In this document: in pieces, positions 29,580 to 38,666 of the stretch | Layout of the letters: the number at the start of each line of letters is the position of its first letter | Numbering within the stretch: position 1 is the first letter of the stretch | Assembly (NCBI GenBank): GCA_009859145.1 | Contig: VRVR01000023.1 | Coordinates: forward strand, 255,494 to 319,493 | Length of the DNA: 64,000 nucleotides | Direction of reading: 5' to 3' | Source: Andalucia godoyi | Lineage: Eukaryota; Discoba; Jakobea; Jakobida; Andaluciidae | The notes under the pieces: generated by a model | The model's input: the letters and a program-made list of their open reading frames with translations, nothing else | Databases searched by the model: none | What the model was told of the DNA's origin: nothing | Made by a program: the position numbers and the translations under genes

Positions 29580-32500
29580 ATGTCGGACGCGGAAAGTGCA
29601 TCTTCAGCGGTGTCTGAGCGGTCTGCAAGCCCGGAGGCGACTGAGGAGGAGGAGCAGGAGCAGCTACAGGAACAACCGCAGGCAAATTCTCGTGCTGCGA
29701 AGAACGAGCGGCTTGCAGAATTGAAGCGCAAATTGGATGCAGACAAGTCCAAATCCGCAAAGGAGAGATTTCGGTTTTTGCTGCAGCAGTCTGAGATTTA
29801 CTCGCACTTTGTTACGGGAAACGGTTCAAAGGCTGAACAGTCCTTGTCGCCCAGAAAGGTGGCCAAAGGATCGTCTCGACGAGGGCGCATTACAGAAGCA
29901 GACGAGGACAGAGTGCTTGTGGAAGAAGCCTTGGACGACGAAAACAAGGACGAAGAAAAGCGCGAAGTTGTTGTTCACAGACTATTCGCGTCGCCGCCAT
30001 TCATTACTGGGAAAATGCGTGATTACCAGGTGGAAGGGGTCAACTGGCTAATCAAGCTGTATGATAGCGGGATTAATGGGATCTTGGCGGATGAAATGGG
30101 TCTCGGGAAGACACTGCAGACGATTGCGTTCCTGGGATATCTCAAGCACATGCGAGACGTTTCAGGGCCGCACTTGGTGGTGGTCCCCAAGTCCGTTCTT
30201 GGAAATTGGATGAGAGAATTCCAGCGTTGGTGCCCGTCAATGAAGGTGTTCCGATTCCACGGATCCCAGGAAGAAAGAGAGTCGCAACGCGAGGCAATGA
30301 TTCCGGGGGAGTTTGATGTGCTGGTCACAACGTTCGAGATGGTTTCGCGAGAGAAGTCGACCATTCGCAAGTTCTCGTGGAGATATGTCATTATGGACGA
30401 GGCACATCGCATCAAGAACGAAAAATCGCAGCTGGCAGTGGTGATGCGAACTTTCGATTCGCAGTATCGCTTGCTGCTGACGGGAACGCCGCTGCAGAAC
30501 AATCTGCACGAGCTGTGGGCGCTACTCAACTTCTTGCTGCCGGATATTTTTGATTCTTCCGAGGACTTCGACTCTTGGTTTCATGCGGAGAGCGGACAGG
30601 CAGAGACGGAAATCATTGAGCAACTGCACAAGGTTCTCAAGCCGTTTATGCTTCGTCGACTGAAGGTCGACGTCGAACAGTCCATCCCGCCAAAGAAAGA
30701 AGTGCTCGTCCATTGTGGTCTGTCGGAGGTTCAGAAAAAGCTGTACCGCAATATTTTGTTCAAGGACGTTGCTGCGATCAATGGCATTACTACTGACCGA
30801 GTGCGCTTGCTCAATATTGTCATGCAACTGCGAAAGTGTTGCAATCATCCGTATCTGTTCGAAGGAGTCGAGCCCGGTCCACCCTATACCACAGACATGC
30901 ATTTGATTACAGCCTCGGGCAAACTTGCGCTGCTGGATCGATTGTTGGCCAAGCTGAAAGCTCAAGGTTCACGAGTTCTCATATTCAGTCAAATGACCCG
31001 CGTTTTGGATATTTTGGAGGATTATCTTCTCTTCCGAGGCCATGAATATTGCCGCATTGACGGACAAACGGAAACGAATTCGCGGGAAGAATATATGGAC
31101 GAGTTCAACAAGGAGAATTCTTCAAAGTTTTGCTTCCTGCTGTCGACACGCGCTGGTGGCTTGGGAATCAATTTGGCGACGGCCGACGTTGTCATCTTGT
31201 TTGATTCGGACTGGAATCCTCAAGCGGATTTGCAAGCACAGGACCGTGCGCATCGAATCGGTCAGCGAAAGCCAGTTACTGTTCTTCGCCTCGTCACAGA
31301 AGGAACCGTGGAAGAAAAGGTTATCGAGCGAGCCATGAAGAAGTTGTTCTTGGATGCCATGGTCATTCAGCAAGGTCGTCTGGCAGATCAGACTTCGGCT
31401 GTTTCGAAAAATGAACTGATGTCCATGATTCGTTTCGGTGCGGAACAGATCTTCAAGTCGTCGGATTCAACCGTAACTGACGAAGACATTGACGTGTTGC
31501 TAGCCCAAGGTGAAGATCGGTTCAACAAGATGAATGCAAATTTCAAGCAAAACTGCACGAACAATTTGCTTGCCTTTTCGCTGACCGAAGACTCGTCGCT
31601 GTACACCTTTGAGGGTGTTGCCTTGTCGTCTGCTCCCACGGACACCGTTCGCATCTCTGGGTTGCCAGACGACGGGTCCGTCACAGTCGAGGATTTGTTG
31701 ACGGAATGCGACAAAAGCGGCACAATTTCTGGGTACAAGTACGATCCGACGAAGGGCTATGCCATGGTTCGTTTCGAATCCAAGGAAGGCGCCGTTTCCG
31801 CGGTGGAAGGCTTGAATGGGAAGTCGCCATTCAAGAGCGATATGCCGCTCGTTGTTGAGTTTACAAAGTCGAATGATTCCATCTTTTCCATCTCTCAGGT
31901 GAATGAATGGATGCCGAAGCGTGATCGTGGCCGGGCTGTCTATTCCGAAGATGCATATTACCGAGAAATCCTCTCCAATCGTCCCGTGGAGCCCGCACAG
32001 CCCAAAGGGCCTCGCATGCCCAAGCAGGTGACCGTGAATGATTTTCAGTTCATGAATAAGGCACGAATCGATGAACTGAACGAGAAAGAGCGCAACTTTG
32101 TTTTGGAGCACTTTGCTGCCAAAACGACAGCATCGCATCCGGATAACAAGCTTTCCGAAGCGGAACTGTCTGTGAAATACTCGCTGACTCCGGCGGAGGA
32201 AGAGGAGCGCAAGAAGTTGCTCAGTCAGGGGTTCCTCTCGTGGTCCAAGAAGGATTTTTATGCGTATGTTCGAGCGCTGGAAAAGTACGGCCGAAAGGAT
32301 GTTGAGGCTATTGCAAAGGATGTCGAAGGCAAAGGTGTAGACGAGGTTCGTCGGTACCATCGAGCTTTCTGGGAAAAGTATTCTGAGATTGCCGAGTACG
32401 ACAGGATTATCAAGCGAATCGAAAAGGCGGAAGCGCAGCTGGAGAAGAACAGCGCCATGCAAGCAGCACTGGAATGGAAGATCTCCCAGTATGAGAAGCC

Positions 32501-33029
32501 CTTTTTGGAGATGAACGTTCCGTACGGCACCAAGACGAAGTCGCCGTACACTGAAGACGAGGACCGATATCTGATCAGCATGACGGGCCAGGTTGGGTAT
32601 GGGAACTGGGAGACACTGAAGATCGAAATCCGAGCAGCATGGGAGCTTCGCTTCGACTGGTTCCTGAAATCCAGATCTCCTCAAGAGCTTGGGCGTCGGG
32701 TCGAGTCGCTGGTCCGACATATCCAGAAGGAGTATGAAGAGGAGCTTGCTCGGCAAGCAGAACAGAAGAAACGGTCCAAGACGCCAAACAAGAGGGAGCC
32801 AGCGGCTTCGGCGTCCGAGAGTACGCCAAGGAATTCGGCGAAGAAACGATCTGCTTCCGAGGATGATTTGACGAAGACGGGATCTGGGAAGAAGGGCGCA
32901 AAGCCGCCAGCATCTGCAAAGAAGGAAACGCCGAGCAAAGGATCCGCAAAGAAGCGGTCTGCTGCGGAAGCGGAGATCGAAGTGAGTGTCACGTCATCTG
33001 CGAAGAAGATTCGAAGGGCCAAAGAGTAA
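29580..33029 (+). CDS. ISWI: ISWI chromatin-remodelling ATPase with an inserted RRM
   Basis: 1149 residues from ATG 29580. The SNF2 motor is complete: 'MRDYQVEGVNWLIKLYDSG', Walker A 'DEMGLGKTLQTI' (near residue 172), 'MDEAHRIKN' (near 273), 'LLLTGTPLQNN', 'LSTRAGGLGINLATAD' and 'QAQDRAHRIGQ'. A NegC-like region ('RFNKMNANFKQNC', 'SSLYTFEG') follows. The HAND-SANT-SLIDE module is at about 775-1060, with 'VNEWMPKRDRGRAVYSEDAY', 'SWSKKDFYAYVRALEKYGR' and 'GNWETLKIEIRAAWELRFDW'. ISWI slides and spaces nucleosomes. Between NegC and HAND, where animal and yeast ISWI have a short linker, residues about 685-768 form an RNA recognition motif. The C-terminus is Lys/Ser-rich with repeated 'SAKK' words. 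The reading frame is unbroken across the insert. Confidence 0.96.
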   Translation: MSDAESASSAVSERSASPEATEEEEQEQLQEQPQANSRAAKNERLAELKRKLDADKSKSAKERFRFLLQQSEIYSHFVTGNGSKAEQSLSPRKVAKGSSRRGRITEADEDRVLVEEALDDENKDEEKREVVVHRLFASPPFITGKMRDYQVEGVNWLIKLYDSGINGILADEMGLGKTLQTIAFLGYLKHMRDVSGPHLVVVPKSVLGNWMREFQRWCPSMKVFRFHGSQEERESQREAMIPGEFDVLVTTFEMVSREKSTIRKFSWRYVIMDEAHRIKNEKSQLAVVMRTFDSQYRLLLTGTPLQNNLHELWALLNFLLPDIFDSSEDFDSWFHAESGQAETEIIEQLHKVLKPFMLRRLKVDVEQSIPPKKEVLVHCGLSEVQKKLYRNILFKDVAAINGITTDRVRLLNIVMQLRKCCNHPYLFEGVEPGPPYTTDMHLITASGKLALLDRLLAKLKAQGSRVLIFSQMTRVLDILEDYLLFRGHEYCRIDGQTETNSREEYMDEFNKENSSKFCFLLSTRAGGLGINLATADVVILFDSDWNPQADLQAQDRAHRIGQRKPVTVLRLVTEGTVEEKVIERAMKKLFLDAMVIQQGRLADQTSAVSKNELMSMIRFGAEQIFKSSDSTVTDEDIDVLLAQGEDRFNKMNANFKQNCTNNLLAFSLTEDSSLYTFEGVALSSAPTDTVRISGLPDDGSVTVEDLLTECDKSGTISGYKYDPTKGYAMVRFESKEGAVSAVEGLNGKSPFKSDMPLVVEFTKSNDSIFSISQVNEWMPKRDRGRAVYSEDAYYREILSNRPVEPAQPKGPRMPKQVTVNDFQFMNKARIDELNEKERNFVLEHFAAKTTASHPDNKLSEAELSVKYSLTPAEEEERKKLLSQGFLSWSKKDFYAYVRALEKYGRKDVEAIAKDVEGKGVDEVRRYHRAFWEKYSEIAEYDRIIKRIEKAEAQLEKNSAMQAALEWKISQYEKPFLEMNVPYGTKTKSPYTEDEDRYLISMTGQVGYGNWETLKIEIRAAWELRFDWFLKSRSPQELGRRVESLVRHIQKEYEEELARQAEQKKRSKTPNKREPAASASESTPRNSAKKRSASEDDLTKTGSGKKGAKPPASAKKETPSKGSAKKRSAAEAEIEVSVTSSAKKIRRAKE
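31632..31881 (+). other. RRM domain encoded inside ISWI
   Basis: Order beta-alpha-beta-beta-alpha-beta is readable: RNP2-like 'VRISGLP' (residue 690), helix 'VTVEDLLTECDKSG', strand 'ISGYKYDP', RNP1 'KGYAMVRFE' (residue about 725), helix 'KEGAVSAVEGLNG', strand 'LVVEF'. RNP1 fits the consensus; RNP2 lacks its usual aromatic. Confidence 0.82.
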
Positions 33030-33097
33030 AATAGAAGGAAGTGTGTTCTTTCGTCCTCCGTGTGCTGTGGTTTATCATGTGATCACAAAAAGAAAAG

Positions 33098-33218
<121 letters not shown>

Positions 33219-33231
33219 CACCGCGACAGAG

Positions 33232-34179
33232 CTACGAAACAGAGCACTCGATACCGCAGTTCAAAAGCCTGATTTGCTGTCTGTACAGCACGGAAAACGA
33301 TATCATTTTGTGCAAAAACTCGGCATGTCGTTCATCTGCAGGGGAAACTCGGATGCACAAGAGCGAGGTCCCGGAGAGGATCCGCCATGGAAGACGCTCG
33401 GCGGTCGCCGGGCCTTGGTCATCGTCGAGACCGTGATTCCAGGACGGTTGCACCAAGAGCACACTCGACTCGCGAACCAATCTCAACTGGTTGTCGAAGT
33501 GTCGATAAACGTAGTCGACGGTGCTTTCGTCGTCGGTGCACTCTGGCGGGATACACACGATGCACACGGCAGGCAATTCCAGTGCAGATTCTCCGGGGTA
33601 ATTCACCTCCAACTGAACACTCACACCAGCACCCGCACCGTCTCTTAGCTGAATCCTGTGCGTTGTAACGAACCCTGAAGCAAACACCCTCGGATCCGTG
33701 CGAAATTCGCGAAACTCCGGGAAGCAAGAGAGCACCGACACAGCAGCCTCGCGATCCTGCGGCGTATGGCAAAGCAGTACCTTGAAAACAGGCAAAATCG
33801 TCCTTGCTGTTTGACGTCGTAAACTCGCACTTGCATTCAACGCATTGCAGCAAACGGCTCGGCTGGAAATCACAGATGGGTTCTTCGGCAGCAGAAAGTG
33901 CCCAACCAAGCCCATTGGCCCAACATGGTGCTCACATCGCATCCTCCAGTACACATCGAATTCGTCGCACGAAATCAACTGCTGAAAAAGCGAGTTTGTC
34001 AATCCGAGCTTCGCAACGCAGGTTACGTCGAGAAACGTCATGATGCGGACCAGTACGCCATTCGTCATTTCGTCCGGAAACAAGGATCTACCACTGTCCT
34101 CCACGCTCGGTTCAGACGACACCAGCTCGGTCTCGACCGCTTCCTCTGTGAAGCCGAAACACGCTCTAAAGTACTGCAT
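33232..34179 (-). CDS. F-box-like protein
   Basis: 315 residues from ATG 34179; the frame extends only to a GTG seven codons earlier. An F-box-like segment lies at about residues 35-80: 'LFPDEMTNGVLVRIMTFLDV' then 'KLGLTNSLFQQLISCDEFDV' and 'YWRMRCEHHVG', matching the L-P...L..I...L..., ..V...W...C pattern. The remaining 230 residues are a mixed alpha/beta region without recognisable LRR, WD or Kelch repeats. F-box proteins recruit substrates to SCF ubiquitin ligases through Skp1; the substrate is unknown. It converges on ISWI across the long microsatellite. Confidence 0.75.
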   Translation of the reverse strand: MQYFRACFGFTEEAVETELVSSEPSVEDSGRSLFPDEMTNGVLVRIMTFLDVTCVAKLGLTNSLFQQLISCDEFDVYWRMRCEHHVGPMGLVGHFLLPKNPSVISSRAVCCNALNASASLRRQTARTILPVFKVLLCHTPQDREAAVSVLSCFPEFREFRTDPRVFASGFVTTHRIQLRDGAGAGVSVQLEVNYPGESALELPAVCIVCIPPECTDDESTVDYVYRHFDNQLRLVRESSVLLVQPSWNHGLDDDQGPATAERLPWRILSGTSLLCIRVSPADERHAEFLHKMISFSVLYRQQIRLLNCGIECSVS

Positions 34180-35137
34180 CCACCATACCTTTCTCCTCAC
34201 TCCGTTTCGTTTCCTCCGTCCGTTTTCATAAAAAAAACTAATTCGTGTGGTGCTTCGACTCGCATGACTTTCGGAGAGTCAAAATACTACGGGTGCCAGA
34301 TACCGGCACACTGCTAGGGGCAACTTCTGGACTTTATCTCTTTGGCAAAATGCTTGAAACCTAACGTAGAAGCATTTTTCTTTTCTTTCTCATCCGTTCA
34401 GAACCAAATATAAATGAAAGCCTCCCTTTTCTCTTCCACGATTCCGCCTTTTATTTGTTCTTATTTTCGCTTTGAGAGGCGGCCACTCTCTTGGAGGCAT
34501 GTGCAGCGGTAATAGATCGAGACTGGAGCCCCTACATCGTACGCTAATCCATGGATAATCATCGCTGATCACCCATAAGCAATGTTGCAACCCAACAACA
34601 TGCATAATGCCACGCGGCGGCGTGTTCATAGGGATTTCATGATCAAAATGGGAGGCGAAACGAATCGGGCATCGTGCGACGGAGTTGCCAAGATAGCAAA
34701 CGCATGCGCATGGAGCGTGGCAGTGTTTTTGTTTTACGTGCGCTTTAGATTGCTTCAGCATATCGCAATAAACGGCAGCGGCGCGCGCGATATTTATTTG
34801 AAGAACTCGGTGCGCATGCAGACGAGTGATTCAAAGGATCGGTTGCCATGCAGCATGGTAACAGTACCAGTTGGAGCCAATTCGCATTGATGCAGTGCAT
34901 CGCAGCCGTCCTTTCGCAAGACTGTATTGATACATATACATATATAATACATTGTCCAACGATCTACGCACGCTTTCAAAAATTTGAGAAGTAAGACGGG
35001 AACGAGTCAAAAAAGCAGCAGGAAGCATAGTAGCACACAAGCAGCAAACATATAGGAGTTGGCCATAGTGAACGAGGGATGAGAAGGGCACAGAAAAAAA
35101 GTAAAGAAGATAAAGAAAAAAAGAAAAAAAGAAAAGG
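34180..35137. other. Intergenic region containing a dispersed repeat
   Basis: About 960 bases. The middle is occupied by one copy of a dispersed repeat (34533-34772). A near-perfect short hairpin (TTGCCATG, CAG, CATGGTAA) lies at about 34842-34860. A-rich sequence covers 35090-35137. No gene is supported. Confidence 0.5.
34533..34772 (+). repeat. Dispersed repeat, copy A
   Basis: About 240 bases that reappear in opposite orientation at 46370-46606. By hand alignment there are about 14 substitutions and two single-base gaps. Both copies start near TACAT(C/T)GTAC and end CATATCGCAATAA. The shared frame is not conserved at the protein level (changes are mostly replacement), so it looks non-coding, such as a SINE, MITE or fragment of a larger element. 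Confidence 0.9.
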
Positions 35138-36178
35138 CTAGACAGCCGAGAGTCCAAAGAGTCGCCTGAAAACCTCGAGGAGCGGGAGAGAGATCATGGA
35201 ATGCGGACCTAGCCGAGCAAAGTTTGGCAGCCAGCCGCGGAAGAGAGCTCTGGACCCATCGAATCGCACTGTCTTTAGCAAGCAATCGAGTGCCGAGCTG
35301 TACGCAACGGTCCTATTCATGTACCGAGTCTTTACGACGTCTGCTGGATTCGTCGCGGTTGTCGTGATGAGTGCCGCGAGCACCGCACAAGACAAGTGCA
35401 GCTGGAACCCTTCCTGCATCCATCCGTGGTCCAGGATCGCGTGTTTGATATGGTCATAACTCGCCAGCTGGGCGGAGGTCAGGATTGCCGCGCGCACGAC
35501 AGTTGGCCCGAGCCCACGATACAACCCTCGGAACCCTCCCTCGTGCCTGTACACATAGAGGAACCCACCGAACGTCGATCCCGAGTATGGCAGCGGCGCA
35601 TTCGGACGCTCTGCCTGCATTCGGATCTTCACAATATCCGTCGGATTCGCGACCGCCGATCCAATCGCGCCCGACAGCAGCCCCGCCGCGATTTTTCCCC
35701 CAAGCGTTGCATGATTACTGTTAGCATTGTTCGTGGTGCTGCTGTTGCTGTTCAACAATGACGGTGTTGTCGTCGTGTTCGATTTCGGTGACGAAGACGA
35801 CGACGACGAAGAAGACGAAGCACGGGAAGTTGCGAAAAATGGAATATTCGCGAGCATGTGTTTGATGGGGTCATATGCTCCCATTCGTATGGAGGAATAG
35901 ATGATTTCACGAAGACAGGACGCCGCAAGTCCGCGAGTCCAGAGCGTAAGGACGCCTTCTGACCGAACGATTTCTCGGATCGCAGAAGAAAATGACAACG
36001 TCGGTCGGTGGCCATGCTGCAAGGTAGCTGTTGTGGCAAGCTCATTGGTCGTCACCATGCGGACCTTGACGAGATCCGCGGGGTTCAGAAGCGCAGAACA
36101 CAGCGCACATGAAAGTCCGCCAGCTGCAAACTTTAGCACCACTGATTCATTTGTACCGGCAGTGCTGTTGCTGGACAT
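35138..36178 (-). CDS. Mitochondrial carrier (SLC25), UCP/dicarboxylate-carrier-like
   Basis: 346 residues from ATG 36178. Three tandem carrier repeats each carry the PX[D/E]XX[K/R] signature: 'LNPADLVKVRM', 'ANPTDIVKIRMQAE' and 'TNPADVVKTRYMN', with the usual 'GLYRGLGPTVVRAAI' loop. These variants resemble the uncoupling protein/dicarboxylate/SLC25A30 branch of inner-membrane carriers. A low-complexity insert of about 35 residues (Ser, Thr, Asn) between repeats 1 and 2 extends the normal 300-residue length. Substrate cannot be fixed by eye. The start is chosen at the ATG before the first hydrophobic helix; an upstream extension would be hydrophobic and leader-like. Confidence 0.9.
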   Translation of the reverse strand: MSSNSTAGTNESVVLKFAAGGLSCALCSALLNPADLVKVRMVTTNELATTATLQHGHRPTLSFSSAIREIVRSEGVLTLWTRGLAASCLREIIYSSIRMGAYDPIKHMLANIPFFATSRASSSSSSSSSSPKSNTTTTPSLLNSNSSTTNNANSNHATLGGKIAAGLLSGAIGSAVANPTDIVKIRMQAERPNAPLPYSGSTFGGFLYVYRHEGGFRGLYRGLGPTVVRAAILTSAQLASYDHIKHAILDHGWMQEGFQLHLSCAVLAALITTTATNPADVVKTRYMNRTVAYSSALDCLLKTVRFDGSRALFRGWLPNFARLGPHSMISLPLLEVFRRLFGLSAV

Positions 36179-37176
36179 CGCCACTCTGCACAGCGCCTCC
36201 CAGATCAAGCAAGCACACAACAACACCCAATCCCCTCTCGAAATAATACTGTAAAAAAACAAAACAGAATAATAGTGATGTAGCTTTTGCTATCCGTCCC
36301 ATCTGCCATTCGCCACTCTCTCTCCAGCAAGCAAGCATCAAGCCGCAAGCACAATGTTGAGGAATTTCATTTTTTCTTTCTTTAAATGAAACGTTTGTGA
36401 ACCGACATGATGATAATCATGATGATGATGATGATGGATAATAATAATAATAATAATAAGCATCCTGGCTTTTCCTTGCTTCCTTCTTCGTGGGCTTGTT
36501 TCTTGCTTCATGTTGGCGATGTTGACACTGCCGTCAGAATCTTGCCTTTTTCGTATTCCATCAATGCTTCGTTTCTTGCAGGCGTGATCGTTTCCACACC
36601 ATACATGAAAGATCCCGGATGAAGGTGAAACATGATGGAGGAAAAAAAAACATAGCACAAACAACAGCGGAGTGTCGATCACGACGCACATTCACTGCTT
36701 GACTGTTTCGTAATTGGCAACCTCGTGAAAAAAGCCATATTTGTTTTCCATCCATCTATTGCGTGTCTTTTTTCCTCTGTCTCCTTTCTTCCTTTCCCCT
36801 CCACTCGGCTTTGATACCAGCGACTCTGGCTACAAAAAGCCCAACTAACAAGAGTGGTGCGTGGGACGATGCAGTATAACAGGCGATGCGAGATGATGAT
36901 GATACATGTATGAATCATAGATGGAGTGCGAAAAAGAAAAAAAAGAAAGTGCAAAGTGCAAGTTGACGTTTCCTTGACGTCCGAAAGTCCTCATCCACTC
37001 CAAATCCATCATCTTCTTACAAACTGTGTATATATATATATATATTTCTTCTTTCTTCGTTCCCTTTGCCGTTTCCTTTCCTTTCCTTCCTTCCTTTTTC
37101 TTTTCATTTATTACATATTTATATATATATTTGACGCACACTGCATACGAGAGAGAGAGAGAGAGAGTAGTGGAAA
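36179..37176. other. Intergenic region with microsatellites
   Basis: About 1 kb. It has ATG/ATA trinucleotide repeats (about 36408-36460), a TA run (37028-37044) and a GA run (37150-37167). One short minus-strand frame (36508-36633) is listed separately. Otherwise I see nothing. Confidence 0.5.
36508..36633 (-). CDS. Possible 41-residue small protein
   Basis: A minus-strand frame from ATG 36633 to TGA 36508. The central part ('MYGVETITPARNEALMEYEK') has the composition of a real protein, but nothing identifies it. It could be a microprotein, a last exon of an unseen spliced gene, or chance. Confidence 0.2.
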   Translation of the reverse strand: MFHLHPGSFMYGVETITPARNEALMEYEKGKILTAVSTSPT

Positions 37177-38471
37177 ATGTCGCACCCCAACTCTGAGCTT
37201 GTTCCGATTACAAGGGACTTTTTTTGCGAAAGTTTTATGAATCGTATCCCGTTCCATCGTACGTCAATGGCGATGAAGTGTATCAAACCCTGCTACTGGA
37301 CTCGCTGAATGCAATGGATGCGATTGTGCAGTCCCCAGCGTGCCCAGAGTCTATCAAGCACAAGCTTCTTCGCGAGATTCCGAAAAAGATTGACGAAAAC
37401 TTCTTTAGAATGCGACAGCAATTTGAATGGATTTCACTGCTTACAAAGGAGTATGCAAATCAGGCTGGGCATCCGCTGTCGGCAGTTTCGCAGCTTGCAG
37501 CAGAGTGTCTTGAGCGTGTTCATAAGCACCAGGAAGCAACGGCAGCGGCGGTGACAACTCAGGTCCAGAAATTGCTTCCGAATGACTGGAGGATGTCGAT
37601 CATGAAGAAGAAGCGTACGCAAAAGGAGCACAAGAACCAGAAGGATCTGGAGGAGATGATGAAGAAGCCGTCTTACACCTTGGATACAAAGTATGATTTG
37701 CTGTGGCAACAGCAGATGGAACGCAGAGAGTCGTTGGCCGAGCTTGGAAATTCATCTGGCATCAAGAAATTCTTGATTCAAAAGGTTGGCGGTGTGCCGC
37801 AAGTCCTGCTGGACTTTGTCAAACAGATCAATCATGCAGAGGGTCCAATGGAGGAAATGCGCATCAAGTATGGCCCACGTGTTTACTCGTTTACAAAACT
37901 AGCAAACGCACTGCACATCCAAGCAGCCGTGTTGGCCTCGACAGATGCAACATTGTCGTCTGCAGTTGATCAGGAGCGCATCGCGCATTCCATGAAGGTC
38001 CTTCACCAGGAGATCCATTCCTTTATGGATTTCATGTACAATCTGTTTGAAAAGTCGCCGTTCTTTATTTCTGCAGCAGATGCGCGGGAAGCCTCGGGCC
38101 AGCATCCTCTAGCCGAACATGGAATTGCCGCTCGGGAAGTCTACGACGAACATGTCGAAGTGGCTTCAGATGACATCCAGCACGGCGCCACGCTATCCGT
38201 GCGGTTCCACGTGGATCACAAGGACATCAAATTTGGAATCTGGCTCGGGGATGTGGAGGTCGTTTCATCGCGTTCTGTGGATCACAAGGAGGGCGAGGTG
38301 AATGTCGAGTACAAGCCCGTCAAAGCAGGGACGTACATCATTCGCTGGGATAATACCTATTCCCGCATGACATCCAAGTTGATCCACTATGACATCCAGC
38401 TGACAAGCAAGCAGTCCGAACAGTCTGGACAATCCGTGCAGACAATGCAGCCGACACCAGTCTCTGCGTGA
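37177..38471 (+). CDS. GOLD-domain protein with an apparent one-base frameshift near the start
   Basis: The main frame is open from 37224 (a TTG) to TGA 38471, 415 codons, and looks coding from its first residues ('KFYESYPVPSYVNGDEVYQT'). The only upstream ATG, 37177, opens 'MSHPNSELVPITRDFF' in another frame. The two meet at a run of seven T (37221-37227 region); one more T would join them. The protein has a helical region (about residues 25-290) and a C-terminal GOLD-like beta domain ('VRFHVDHKDIKFGIWLGDVE', 'KAGTYIIRWDNTYSRMTSKL'), as in Sec14-GOLD, TMED and FYCO1 proteins. A role in membrane traffic or lipid transfer is inferred. An AATAAA at 38525-38530 may be its polyadenylation signal. 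Confidence 0.75.
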
Positions 38472-38666
38472 TTTGTCAAGAGAGGATCAGCATTGCGGCT
38501 TCTTCACACGTGTATTAAAAAGTAAATAAAAATACATAAAAACAAGCATACATTCACCACAAAAAAAAAAAAAAGGAGAGAGAAAGAGGGGAAAGGAAAA
38601 GGAAAGAAAGAAAAAAGATCGAATAACGGAAGGAAGCGGGGCGGTGGGCGGAGAGCATTTCCAAAA

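Noticed and set aside
34842-34860. Short hairpin as an RNA gene
   Set aside because: Only eight pairs including one mismatch, with no wider structure or promoter visible.
34582-34890. Protein frame inside the dispersed repeat
   Set aside because: The second copy breaks similarity outside the core, and most base differences change residues, which argues against a conserved protein.
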